A DNA stretch of 64,000 nt, taken from positions 248,001 to 312,000 of the forward strand of contig CANMCX010000001.1 of assembly GCA_947496465.1 (NCBI GenBank), read 5' to 3'. This DNA is from Marinifilum_A sediminis. GTDB lineage: Bacteria > Bacteroidota > Bacteroidia > Bacteroidales > Marinifilaceae. Below are positions 37,578 through 46,436 of the stretch, piece by piece (position 1 is the stretch's first letter; each line of letters starts with the position of its first letter). The position numbers were made by a program, and so were the translations under genes. The notes under the pieces were generated by a model, which worked only from the letters and a program-made list of their open reading frames with translations, ran no database searches and was not told where the DNA came from.

Positions 37578-38960
37578 ATGTTTACAAAAGAGACTTATCA
37601 AAAACGTAGAGATCTATTAAAAAAACAAGTTAACTCCGGAATCCTACTTTTTTTAGGTAATGATGAATGTGGAATGAACTATACTGACAATACCTACCAT
37701 TATCGCCAGGATAGTACCTTTCTATATTTTTTTGGTTCTGATTATGCAGGTTTAAATGCCATAATCGATATTGATGAAAACCGGGAAATTATTTTTGGCG
37801 ATGAATTGACAATCGACCACATTGTTTGGATGGGAACCCAGCCAACCATTAAAGAGAAAAGTGCTGCTGTTGGTATAAATGAAACAGCGCCTGCTGCAGA
37901 TTTGAAATCTTACCTGGAAAAAGCCGTAAAGCAAAACAGAACAATTCATTATTTGCCACCCTATCGTCCAGAACATCAAATAAAACTATTTGATTTGCTA
38001 CAAGTTCACCCAAATATTGCAGCAAAGAATGCATCTGTTAAATTTATCAATGCTGTTGTAAACCAAAGAAATTACAAATCAACTGAAGAGATTATTCAAA
38101 TTGAAGATGCTGTAAATATTACCGCTGATATGCATCTTGCAGCAATGAAAATGGCAAAACCAGGAATGAAAGAATCTGAAATTGCTGCCGCGGTACAAGA
38201 AATTGCAATTGGAGCTGGTGGACAACTTTCCTTTCCTGTAATTGCAACAATTAACGGTCAAACTTTACACAATCATTATCATGGCAATACCTTAAAAAGT
38301 GGAGACATGATGCTGATTGATTGTGGTGCCGAAAATGGCATGCACTACGCTGGTGATATGTCGAGCACATTCCCAGTGAATAAAACTTTTACACAAAGAC
38401 AAAGAGAGATTTACCAAATAGCTTTAAATTCTCACGAAGCGGCAATTGCAGAATTGCGTCCTGGAGTTAAATTTAAAGATGTACATCTAAAAGCGGCAAG
38501 AACAATTGCAGAAGGAATGAAAGACATGGGCTTTATGAAAGGTGATTTAGATGAAGCTGTTCAACAGGGAGCTCACGCACTTTTCTTTCAGTGTGGTTTA
38601 GGACATATGATGGGTATGGACGTGCATGACATGGAAAACTTAGGTGAAGTTTATGTTGGTTATAACGGTGAAGCCAAGAGTACTCAGTTTGGATTAAAAT
38701 CGTTGCGTTTAGGTAGAGAACTGGAACCTGGATTCGTTTTAACCATTGAACCTGGAATCTATTTTATTCCCGAATTAATTGATATGTGGAAAGCCGAGAA
38801 ACGCTTTACAGACTTTATCAACTACGATAAGGTTGAAGAATATAAAGATTTTGGTGGTTTACGTAACGAGGAAGATTTCTTAATTACAGAAAATGGCGCT
38901 CGTTTGCTTGGTAAACCAATTCCTAAAACCATCGAAGAGGTTGAAGCACAAAGATCATAG
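37578..38960 (+). CDS. pepP: Xaa-Pro aminopeptidase (M24B family)
   Basis: A 460-residue cytoplasmic metallopeptidase that removes the N-terminal residue before proline. An AMP_N domain (about 1-130, with DNTYHYRQDSTFLYFFGSD) precedes the pita-bread M24 domain. The metal ligands can be placed: two Asp in LIDCGAENGMHYAGDMSS, His in GHMMGMDVHD, Glu in TIEPGIYF and Glu in NEEDFLITENG. There is no signal peptide. It is the first gene of a compact operon (reductase, DPP-IV, dehydratase, S37 peptidase) and would finish off imported Xaa-Pro or Xaa-Hyp peptides. Confidence 0.93.
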   Translation: MFTKETYQKRRDLLKKQVNSGILLFLGNDECGMNYTDNTYHYRQDSTFLYFFGSDYAGLNAIIDIDENREIIFGDELTIDHIVWMGTQPTIKEKSAAVGINETAPAADLKSYLEKAVKQNRTIHYLPPYRPEHQIKLFDLLQVHPNIAAKNASVKFINAVVNQRNYKSTEEIIQIEDAVNITADMHLAAMKMAKPGMKESEIAAAVQEIAIGAGGQLSFPVIATINGQTLHNHYHGNTLKSGDMMLIDCGAENGMHYAGDMSSTFPVNKTFTQRQREIYQIALNSHEAAIAELRPGVKFKDVHLKAARTIAEGMKDMGFMKGDLDEAVQQGAHALFFQCGLGHMMGMDVHDMENLGEVYVGYNGEAKSTQFGLKSLRLGRELEPGFVLTIEPGIYFIPELIDMWKAEKRFTDFINYDKVEEYKDFGGLRNEEDFLITENGARLLGKPIPKTIEEVEAQRS

Positions 38961-38978
38961 TTAGGTTTGTTTTTATAT

Positions 38979-39007
38979 GGAGGGTGAGAAATCGATTTCT
39001 CCCCTCC
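38979..39007 (+). other. Intercistronic hairpin between pepP and the reductase gene
   Basis: GGAGGG (38979-38984), a bulged T, and GAGAAA pair with TTTCTC and CCCTCC up to 39007 around an ATCGAT centre. This gives a 12-13-bp stem with one bulge in a 61-bp spacer. It could act in mRNA stability, attenuation or translational coupling, and it supports the downstream ATG (39022) as the start of the next gene. Confidence 0.6.
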
Positions 39008-39021
39008 TCTATTCCAATCAC

Positions 39022-39981
39022 ATGCTCATTCTAAATAAATCTGAAATAGAAAATTTACTGTCACCCAAAGAGGTAATGAAAGCTATTGAAAAGGCTTTTA
39101 CTCTATTTCATACAGATTCTTTTCACATGCCCGATCGCATGCATGCTCATCAAAATGACAATACCCTTTTGTTGATGCCATGTTTCACGCAGAATTATTT
39201 CGGAACCAAGTTGGTGAGTGTGAATCCAAACAATCCAACAATAGGAAAGCCATCTATTTATGGCACCATGGTCCTTAACGATGGTAAAAGTGGAGAACCT
39301 TTAGCTTTGTTAAACGGTGCTGCTTTAACAGCAATCAGAACAGGAGCTGTTGGTGGAATTGGTATCAAGCACATCAGCGCTGAAAACTCAAGTAAACTAG
39401 GGGTAATAGGAACAGGTATTCAAGGATTCACTCAAACTATTTTTGCCTCCAATGTAAGACCAATTGAAGAAATTACTGTTTTCGATTTGGACTATAAGAA
39501 GCTAAATAAATTCATTTCGAAACTAAAACAATCCTTACCTGAAACTCATATCAGATCGGCTAAAAGTACCGAAGAATTGGTTCTCAAATCAAATATCATT
39601 ATTTGTACAACCTCTTCAAAAATGCCGGTAATTCCAAATAATAAGAAACTATTAAGCGGAAAAACATTTATTGGAATCGGATCCTATAAACCTGACATGA
39701 GAGAATTTCCGGACGAACTTTTTCTTTTACTTGATAAGGTTTGGGTCGACACTCCTTTTGCCTCAAAAGAAAGTGGTGATCTGGTAATTCCATTGTCCAA
39801 TAAAATCTTGGCAAAGGAGCAAATTCATCCAATTAGTAATCTGATAGTCGCAAAGAAAAAGGATAATTCCGAAACCACATTCTTTAAATCTGTTGGCATG
39901 GCACTTTTCGATGTCGTGGTAGCAGAGTACATGTATCAAAAAGCAATTCAAGAAAACATTGGCACACAAGTAGAACTCTAA
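39022..39981 (+). CDS. Ornithine cyclodeaminase/mu-crystallin family, probable delta1-pyrroline-2-carboxylate reductase
   Basis: A 319-residue cytoplasmic NAD(P)H-dependent enzyme. The Rossmann motif KLGVIGTGIQGFTQ, the N-terminal KEVMKAIEKAF helix, the substrate-site KLVSVNPNNP and ALTAIRTGAVGG segments, and FKSVGMALFDVVVA at the end are family hallmarks. The family includes ornithine cyclodeaminase, alanine dehydrogenase and delta1-pyrroline-2-carboxylate reductase (LhpI type). Because a trans-3-hydroxyproline dehydratase is encoded two genes on, the reductase role (pyrroline-2-carboxylate to L-proline) is the best guess. An in-frame ATG at 38977 would place 15 extra residues inside the hairpin sequence and is less likely. 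It ends 3 bp before the DPP-IV gene. Confidence 0.8.
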   Translation: MLILNKSEIENLLSPKEVMKAIEKAFTLFHTDSFHMPDRMHAHQNDNTLLLMPCFTQNYFGTKLVSVNPNNPTIGKPSIYGTMVLNDGKSGEPLALLNGAALTAIRTGAVGGIGIKHISAENSSKLGVIGTGIQGFTQTIFASNVRPIEEITVFDLDYKKLNKFISKLKQSLPETHIRSAKSTEELVLKSNIIICTTSSKMPVIPNNKKLLSGKTFIGIGSYKPDMREFPDELFLLLDKVWVDTPFASKESGDLVIPLSNKILAKEQIHPISNLIVAKKKDNSETTFFKSVGMALFDVVVAEYMYQKAIQENIGTQVEL

Positions 39982-39984
39982 CTC

Positions 39985-42243
39985 ATGAAAACTAAACAAA
40001 CTCTAATCATCTTGTTTCTTCTCCTGTCATCTTGCAAACTGTTTGCACAGGGTGAATTAAAGGATTACCAAGAAGCTGAAAAATGGCTTTGGTGCAATAT
40101 CGAAGATAAAATATACAATTCCAATATTCATCCTAACTGGATTGGTGAAGGAGATTCTCTTTGGTACTCCACAAAAACCAGAAAAGGATTGGAATATTTC
40201 CTTGTTGATATCAAAAGCAAAAAGAAATCAATGCTTTTTGATCAGGAAAAATTAGGCAAGCAATTAAGTGAATTGACTGGAAAAGAAGCAAAGCCTTTTG
40301 ATCTAAAATTGAAAAGTATTGAGCTGATAAATAAAACTCAATTACAATTCGCATTAGATACTTTCTTACTTGAAGCTGATTTAAAAACCTATAAAATCAG
40401 CAGGAGAGTAAAGCCTAAAAAATACAACGACCAGCAATTGGTTTCACCTGATAAAAAGAAAGTTGCCTACATAAAAGAATATAATCTATTCCTAAAGGAA
40501 GGTGAACAGGAAAAACAGTTGACGACTGATGGAAATGAAAGCTTGAGTTATGGAACTTCCATTTCGTGGTACTTCGTAAAAAATGAAAGTGCTAATCAAA
40601 AAATGGAGTATGAAATTGACGCCTATTGGTCTCCTGATTCAAGATATTTGATTTGTGCAAAGTACAATAGAGAGCACACTCAGAAACTTTATATGTATAA
40701 GAGCACACCCAAAGAAGGATTCAGAGCTGAAGTGTTTTCATACGAAAGACCAATTGCCGGTGATAAAGATTTAACCAGAGTTTGCTATTCAATATTCGAT
40801 ACCAAAACTGGCAAAAAAATTGATTGTGATCTTCCTGAAAATGCTACTTTTCTGGAATATGGGTTTCAATGGAAATCTAACACCAAAGCGTACACTCTTC
40901 GTTACTACCGTGGTTATCAGAAACGTGAATTGATAGAGGTTGATGTAGAAACTGGAAAATCAAGAGCTATTATCTCAGAAACAGCTGATACTTATGTGGA
41001 TCCCAACATGCATATTTACAAAGTAAACAAAGATGAAAATAATGTTTTCTGGACATCGGAACAAGATGGATGGCATCACATTTATCGCTACAATTATCAA
41101 AGTGGAGAATTGAAAAATCAAGTTACCAATGGAGATTATGTAGTTAGAGAAATCTGTAAAGTGGATGAAAAAAAGGAAAAAATCTACTTCAGAGCTTGTG
41201 GAAAAGAGAAAGGAGATCCATACTATACTTACCTCTACTCTATCAACTTTGATGGTAGCGGATTAAAATTACTTTCTCCTGAAAATGCTTATCACATTTG
41301 CAATGTAAGTCCAAATGGCAAGTATGTATTTGATAATTACTCTCGAGTTGATCTTCCAGATCGTTTTGTAATTAGAAATGCAAGGAATGGCAAGAAGGTA
41401 ATGGATATTGACAAAACCGATATTGAAGACATTCTTAAAATGGGTTGGAAAGCTCCTGAAATGTATACCGTAAAAGCTCGTGATAATAAAACCGATATCT
41501 ATGGGCTTATTTATCGTCCATTTAATATTGAAAAGTCAAAAAACTATCCTGTTCTCGACGCTACCTACTCAGGTCCGCAAACCATTCGTACCCCAAAAAC
41601 CTTCAGAAGAGGGTTGGTGAATATGGATGTACCAATGGCTCAAATCGGTTTTGTAGTTGTTACTGTGGATGGATTAGGATCCGCATTCAGGTCAAAGAAA
41701 TTTCACGATGTATCCTATAAAAACCTTGGTGATATCGGTGCGCCTGATCACATCAAAGCAATAAAAGATCTGTCAAAAAAATATCCATACATGGATATCG
41801 AGAATGTTGGAATTTATGGGCATTCAGCTGGAGGTTATGATGCCACTCATGCCTTACTAACACATCCTGATTTTTACAAGGTTGGTGTTTCATCTGCCGG
41901 AAATCATGATCACAGAAGTGCGAAAGCCTGGTGGCCTGAATTGTATATGGGATTTCCAGCGCAAAAACATTACGATGAGCAATCAAATTTCTTTTTAGCG
42001 GAGAAGTTAGAAGGGAAATTATTAATGGTTCATGGCAATATGGACAACAATGTGAATCCTGCAGCTTCTGTTCGTATGGCTGATGAGTTGATCAAAGCCA
42101 ATAAAGATTTTGAATTAATTCTACTTCCAGGAAAAGATCATGGAACATGCTATTACGACAAATATTTCATACGTAAGCGTTGGGACTTTTTTGTAAATAA
42201 TCTATTACACAAAGATGCTCCAAAAGAGTACAAAATCAACTAA
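39985..42243 (+). CDS. Dipeptidyl peptidase IV-type S9 prolyl peptidase
   Basis: A 752-residue exported serine peptidase. Signal sequence (LIILFLLLSSCKLFAQ; LSSC could also be read as a lipobox), then the eight-bladed DPP-IV propeller domain (about 90-490), then the alpha/beta hydrolase domain. The likely catalytic triad is S614 (in GHSAGG), D687 (in GNMDNNV) and H719 (in GKDHGT). The family releases Xaa-Pro dipeptides from the N-terminus, as needed for collagen-like Gly-Pro sequences. It sits inside a tight operon (3-bp and 10-bp spacers) with enzymes of hydroxyproline metabolism, so its periplasmic products would feed the cytoplasmic PepP and dehydratase. Confidence 0.9.
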   Translation: MKTKQTLIILFLLLSSCKLFAQGELKDYQEAEKWLWCNIEDKIYNSNIHPNWIGEGDSLWYSTKTRKGLEYFLVDIKSKKKSMLFDQEKLGKQLSELTGKEAKPFDLKLKSIELINKTQLQFALDTFLLEADLKTYKISRRVKPKKYNDQQLVSPDKKKVAYIKEYNLFLKEGEQEKQLTTDGNESLSYGTSISWYFVKNESANQKMEYEIDAYWSPDSRYLICAKYNREHTQKLYMYKSTPKEGFRAEVFSYERPIAGDKDLTRVCYSIFDTKTGKKIDCDLPENATFLEYGFQWKSNTKAYTLRYYRGYQKRELIEVDVETGKSRAIISETADTYVDPNMHIYKVNKDENNVFWTSEQDGWHHIYRYNYQSGELKNQVTNGDYVVREICKVDEKKEKIYFRACGKEKGDPYYTYLYSINFDGSGLKLLSPENAYHICNVSPNGKYVFDNYSRVDLPDRFVIRNARNGKKVMDIDKTDIEDILKMGWKAPEMYTVKARDNKTDIYGLIYRPFNIEKSKNYPVLDATYSGPQTIRTPKTFRRGLVNMDVPMAQIGFVVVTVDGLGSAFRSKKFHDVSYKNLGDIGAPDHIKAIKDLSKKYPYMDIENVGIYGHSAGGYDATHALLTHPDFYKVGVSSAGNHDHRSAKAWWPELYMGFPAQKHYDEQSNFFLAEKLEGKLLMVHGNMDNNVNPAASVRMADELIKANKDFELILLPGKDHGTCYYDKYFIRKRWDFFVNNLLHKDAPKEYKIN

Positions 42244-42253
42244 TCTATTAGCT

Positions 42254-43294
42254 ATGAAAATTACAGATAATTGGAACTGGCAAGCTCCAAAGGATTGGTT
42301 AAAAATCAAAACGATTGAACTTCATACAGGAGGTGAACCATTACGTGTTTTTACCAGTGGGCTTCCTGAAATTAAAGGCAATACCATTCTTGAAAAAAGA
42401 AAGTATTTTAGAGATAAATTCGATTATATAAGAACTGGAACCATGTGGGAACCTCGTGGTCATGCCGATATGTATGGTGCTATTATTACAGAACCCACCA
42501 CCGAAGATGGTGATTTTGGCACCTTTTTCCTTCACAACGAAGGCTATAGCACCATGTGTGGACATGCAATGATAGCTTTGGTTACCCTTGTTCTGGATAC
42601 CGGAATGATTGTTCTAGATGAAGAAAATCCAATCATCAGAATTGATGCACCTCCAGGAAGAATTACCTGTAAGGCATTCCGTAAAAATGGTAAGGTGGAG
42701 AAAGTATCCTTTAAAAATGTTCCATCTTTTATGTCTTTAAAAGATCAAGTTGTTGATGTTCCTGAAATTGGAAAAGTAAAATTTGACTTGGGATATGGTG
42801 GAGCATTCTACGCTTATGTACAAGCCGAAGATTTGGAATTAAAATTGGACGAAACTGATTACAATAAACTGATTGACTACGGTAGAAAAATAAAGTCTGC
42901 CGTAATGGATCAATTTGAAATAAAACATCCGCTTGAAGACGATTTGAGTTTCCTTTATGGTACAATCTTTATTGGCAAAGCCAAAGATTCAACTCATCAT
43001 TCACGCAACGTCTGCATTTTTGCTGAAGGTGAAGTAGATCGTTCTGCTACTGGTTCCGGTGTAAGTGGAAGAGCTGCCATCCATTTTGGGAAAGGTGAGT
43101 TGCAGTTAAATGAAAAAATAATCATTGAAAGTATTTTAGGTTCTACAATGAGTGTAAAAGTTGCTGAAACATGCAACTACGAAGGTATTGATGCAATCAT
43201 ACCTGAAGTGAGTGGAACTGCCTCAATCACCGGACAAAATGAATTCTATTTCGATCCAAAAGATCCATTAAAAAATGGATTTATTTTCAGATAA
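42254..43294 (+). CDS. Trans-3-hydroxy-L-proline dehydratase (proline racemase superfamily)
   Basis: A 346-residue cytoplasmic enzyme of the proline racemase superfamily (N-terminal IELHTGGEPLRV). The first active-site residue is Cys102 in MCGHA. The second is Thr266 in DRSATGSG, where proline racemases and hydroxyproline 2-epimerases have Cys. A Cys/Thr pair marks trans-3-hydroxy-L-proline dehydratases (as in human L3HYPDH), which eliminate water to give delta1-pyrroline-2-carboxylate. The reductase encoded at 39022-39981 would then make proline. The start ATG at 42254 lies 10 bp after the DPP-IV stop codon; a start at 42215 would overlap that gene. The residue pattern makes this call more specific than the usual database label proline racemase. 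Confidence 0.87.
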   Translation: MKITDNWNWQAPKDWLKIKTIELHTGGEPLRVFTSGLPEIKGNTILEKRKYFRDKFDYIRTGTMWEPRGHADMYGAIITEPTTEDGDFGTFFLHNEGYSTMCGHAMIALVTLVLDTGMIVLDEENPIIRIDAPPGRITCKAFRKNGKVEKVSFKNVPSFMSLKDQVVDVPEIGKVKFDLGYGGAFYAYVQAEDLELKLDETDYNKLIDYGRKIKSAVMDQFEIKHPLEDDLSFLYGTIFIGKAKDSTHHSRNVCIFAEGEVDRSATGSGVSGRAAIHFGKGELQLNEKIIIESILGSTMSVKVAETCNYEGIDAIIPEVSGTASITGQNEFYFDPKDPLKNGFIFR

Positions 43295-43309
43295 AAACAA
43301 AACCTAATT

Positions 43310-44608
43310 ATGAACAAACTAACTATCAATTTTTACAGCCTCCTTTTTATTCTGACCATAGGTCTGTCATCCTGTTTTCAGACAAAACCATTAAATCTGG
43401 AAGAAAGTTTAAGGGCGCTTCCAAATGTTAGTGTTGAAAAAATAACAGGAGACACAACATATTCTGAATACTACGAATTGTATTTCACTCAACCTTTAGA
43501 TCATGAAAATCCAGAAGCTGGAACTTTTAAACAAAGAGTTCTGCTTGGGCATTATGCCATCGAAAAACCAATGGTTGTAGAAATTCAGGGATATAATATC
43601 TGGACAGAAAAAGCAGGTGAACTAAGTAAACTTCTAAATGCAAATCAGTTAACTATTGAGCACAGATACTTTAAAAATTCTATGCCAGATAGTTTGGATT
43701 GGCAATATTTGAACATCAAACAAGCTGCCGCTGATCAACATGTAGTAATTCAGGCATTGAAAAAAATCTATAAAAACAAATGGATTACAACCGGTATTAG
43801 TAAAGGTGGACAAACTACCATGTATCATCGATACTTTTATCCAAATGATGTAGATGTAAGTGTTCCCTACGTAGCACCTCTTAATTTCGCTCGTGAAGAT
43901 AAAAGAATACACCAGCATTTGGCTACGGTAGGTAGTAAAGAGTGTAGAGATAAAATTTATGAATTTCAATTGGCGTGCTTTAAAAATAAAAAAGAACTTC
44001 TTCCATTAGCTAAATCTCATGCCGAAGAAAAGGGATATTCCTTCTCGATGGGATTGGAAAAAGCACTTGATTTAAGCATTTTGGAGTATTCTTTTGCATT
44101 CTGGCAATGGGGAGGCATTAAATGCAAAGATATTCCTTCTACCAATGCGAATCCTGAAGATTTATTCAATCACTTAAAACGAGTTTCTGGCATGGATTTC
44201 TTCGATGAAATCAGTTTAAAACCAAGTTTGGCTTTCTACCATCAGGCACTTACTGAAATTGGAATGTACAGCTACGAAGTTAAGCCTTTCAAGCAATACA
44301 TTAGCTACAATAAGGATTTGACTTTTGATCATGTATTTCCAAATGATCCAATCAGAGAATTCAATCCGGAATCAATGCAAAAAGTGAATACCTGGTTGCA
44401 ATCTGATGCCGAAAAAATACTTTTCATTTATGGAGAATGGGACACCTGGTCGGCAACTGCTGTTAACCTGAAAGAAAATACTAATTGCAAAAAGTTCGTG
44501 AATCCTGAAGGAGCACATGGCACCAGAATTAGACACTTTCCTGCTGAGATGAGAAATGAGATCATCAAAACATTGGAGGAGTGGTTGGAATTGCCAATCG
44601 AGAATTAA
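43310..44608 (+). CDS. S37-family prolyl tri/tetrapeptidyl aminopeptidase, lipoprotein
   Basis: A 432-residue lipoprotein (lipobox LSSC, Cys22). The alpha/beta hydrolase body is of peptidase family S37: FTQPLDHENPEAGTFKQRV near residue 60, the nucleophile Ser164 in TGISKGGQT, HRYFYPNDVDVSVPYVAPLN directly after it, and a late Asp (GEWDTWSA) and His (EGAHGTRI) to complete the triad. Streptomyces relatives cleave tri- or tetrapeptides ending in proline from polypeptides. It is anchored in the periplasm or outer membrane and complements DPP-IV in the same operon (15 bp after the dehydratase gene). Confidence 0.82.
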   Translation: MNKLTINFYSLLFILTIGLSSCFQTKPLNLEESLRALPNVSVEKITGDTTYSEYYELYFTQPLDHENPEAGTFKQRVLLGHYAIEKPMVVEIQGYNIWTEKAGELSKLLNANQLTIEHRYFKNSMPDSLDWQYLNIKQAAADQHVVIQALKKIYKNKWITTGISKGGQTTMYHRYFYPNDVDVSVPYVAPLNFAREDKRIHQHLATVGSKECRDKIYEFQLACFKNKKELLPLAKSHAEEKGYSFSMGLEKALDLSILEYSFAFWQWGGIKCKDIPSTNANPEDLFNHLKRVSGMDFFDEISLKPSLAFYHQALTEIGMYSYEVKPFKQYISYNKDLTFDHVFPNDPIREFNPESMQKVNTWLQSDAEKILFIYGEWDTWSATAVNLKENTNCKKFVNPEGAHGTRIRHFPAEMRNEIIKTLEEWLELPIEN

Positions 44609-44623
44609 TAATGAACAATTAAG

Positions 44624-44675
44624 ACCTCATCCTCTAACTCCCTCTCCTTGATGAGAAGGAGTTAGAGGATAAGGT
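44624..44675. repeat. Interspersed inverted repeat (18-bp arms) between peptidase genes
   Basis: ACCTCATCCTCTAACTCC (44624-44641) and GGAGTTAGAGGATAAGGT (44658-44675) pair at 17 of 18 positions around a 16-base loop. The sequence type (CCTCATCC...AACTCCCTCTCC) resembles short palindromic elements scattered in many Bacteroidota genomes. It fills most of the 81-bp spacer and may act as an attenuator or mRNA-stability element before the C69 gene. Confidence 0.75.
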
Positions 44676-44689
44676 AAAAATATAAAATC

Positions 44690-46318
44690 ATGAAAAAACT
44701 ATTCATACTTACAGTACTTGCCTGCATGCTTTTACCCAAAAGTTATGCTTGTACTGATATTGTTGCAGGTAAGAAAGCAACTGTTGATGGTTCAGTTATA
44801 ACCTCTCACACATATGGTGGAAATGATACTCGTATTCGAGTAGTTCATGGTAAAAAGTTTCCCGCAGGATCAAAAGCTGCTGTCTATTATGGATTACAGG
44901 AAATTAATGGAGATTTAGATGAATATGGTGAAATCCTTGGCTACATTCCACAAGTGCAGCAGACATTTACCTATTTCCACTCAGCCTATTCACACATGAA
45001 TGAGTTTCAATTGGCTATCGCAGAAAGTACATTGAGCCAACGAAAAGAACTACAGGTTGATCGCGAGAGTGGCAAACAGATCATGACTGTGGAGCAAGCT
45101 CAAATCTTTGCCTTACAGCGCTGCAAAACTGCTCGCGAAGCCATTAAACTAATTACATCCTTAATGGAAGAATATGGCTTCCTTCCGTCTTGTGGGCCTG
45201 AATCAGAAGCACTGTGTATTGCGGATCCTAACGAAGTTTGGGTTTTGGAAATTGTTGCTGTTGGAAAAGATTGGGAACCAAATTCAGGTAAGTCAGGTGC
45301 CATTTGGGCTGCACAACGTGTCCCAGACGATCACATTGCTATCGTTCCTAACTGGAGTATCATTAAAGAAATTGATTTGAGCCAACCTGAATGGTTCATG
45401 GCTTCAAAAAATTATCAACAAATTGCTATTGATAAGGGTTGGTACAATCCTAAATCAGGCAAACCTTTTATTTGGCAAGAAGCATACAGTCCAACGCTAC
45501 GCGAATGGTCAAGTGGCAGATTCTGGCTGTTCTATTCACAATTTGCTCCAAATCTAAAGGAATGGCCCAATAGAAAATTAAGTGATCCTTTTAAAGGACA
45601 AGATGCCTATCATCAATATGTTGAAGATATTTCTATGTATCCGTTCTCTGTAAAGCCAGAGAAAAAGATATCTGTCAAGGATATTATGGCTTTCCAGCGA
45701 TCAACTTTTGAAGGTACCATTTACGACAAAACATCCGATCCTGATTGGTATGTTCCAAACAAAGAAGGTAAGCTGGTAAAAAGCCCAATGACCACCCCAT
45801 TCCCAACCAAGGCAATGAGAGAATTATTGGATATCACCAATCGAAGAAATGTATCCAAGGGGAATTATGGAATGATTTGTCAGTTGAGATCGTGGTTACC
45901 TGATCCAATTGGTGGAATTTACTGGGTATTTCAAGATAATCAGTACACATCGCCATACATTCCTATTTACTGTGGAACACAAGAAATACATGAATCTTAC
46001 AAAATTTATGATCCCAATCAATATGATCCTCGATCGGCACGTTGGGCAATTGATTTTGTAGATAATCTTCTCTACTTACGTTGGCAAGATGCCATTGAAG
46101 ATTTATTTAAAATGAGAGAACCTCTTCAAAATGATTTCTTTCAGCAAATTGAAGAAAACGACAAGCAAGCAAAAGCACTTTACGATAAAAGCCCAAAAAA
46201 GGCAAAAGAATTCCTGACCAAAAAATGCCACGAAAACATGCAAAAAGTTGTTGACGTGTACAAGCAAATCAGGAATACATTAATTACTAAATACACAAAC
46301 AACAAACAAGGATCTTAA
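44690..46318 (+). CDS. C69-family dipeptidase (N-terminal nucleophile hydrolase)
   Basis: A 542-residue exported peptidase. The signal peptide ends at SYA, so cleavage exposes Cys21 (CTDIVAGKKATVDGSVITSHT) as the N-terminal nucleophile of this Ntn family. The family block GFLPSCGPESEALCIADPNEVWVLEIV lies near residues 160-190. PepD-type enzymes hydrolyse a wide range of dipeptides. In the periplasm it would cut peptides produced by DPP-IV and S37. It follows the S37 gene after an 81-bp spacer with a hairpin, so it is probably co-transcribed. Confidence 0.9.
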   Translation: MKKLFILTVLACMLLPKSYACTDIVAGKKATVDGSVITSHTYGGNDTRIRVVHGKKFPAGSKAAVYYGLQEINGDLDEYGEILGYIPQVQQTFTYFHSAYSHMNEFQLAIAESTLSQRKELQVDRESGKQIMTVEQAQIFALQRCKTAREAIKLITSLMEEYGFLPSCGPESEALCIADPNEVWVLEIVAVGKDWEPNSGKSGAIWAAQRVPDDHIAIVPNWSIIKEIDLSQPEWFMASKNYQQIAIDKGWYNPKSGKPFIWQEAYSPTLREWSSGRFWLFYSQFAPNLKEWPNRKLSDPFKGQDAYHQYVEDISMYPFSVKPEKKISVKDIMAFQRSTFEGTIYDKTSDPDWYVPNKEGKLVKSPMTTPFPTKAMRELLDITNRRNVSKGNYGMICQLRSWLPDPIGGIYWVFQDNQYTSPYIPIYCGTQEIHESYKIYDPNQYDPRSARWAIDFVDNLLYLRWQDAIEDLFKMREPLQNDFFQQIEENDKQAKALYDKSPKKAKEFLTKKCHENMQKVVDVYKQIRNTLITKYTNNKQGS

Positions 46319-46436
46319 CCGATTCCAACACTAATGAGAGAAAAGGGGTTTCCAGAAGCTTGCATTCATTTTTTATCCGGAATCCTTTTTCAACTCATAA
46401 AAAAAATAAATAACTTCAAACTTGATAACGCAAATA

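Noticed and set aside
42254..43294. Proline racemase or hydroxyproline 2-epimerase
   Set aside because: The second catalytic Cys is replaced by Thr266, the pattern of the dehydratase subgroup.
46319..46436. Terminator between the C69 and GH2 genes
   Set aside because: AAAAGGGGTTTCC and GGAATCCTTTTT pair only with bulges over a loop of about 25 bases, too weak to call.
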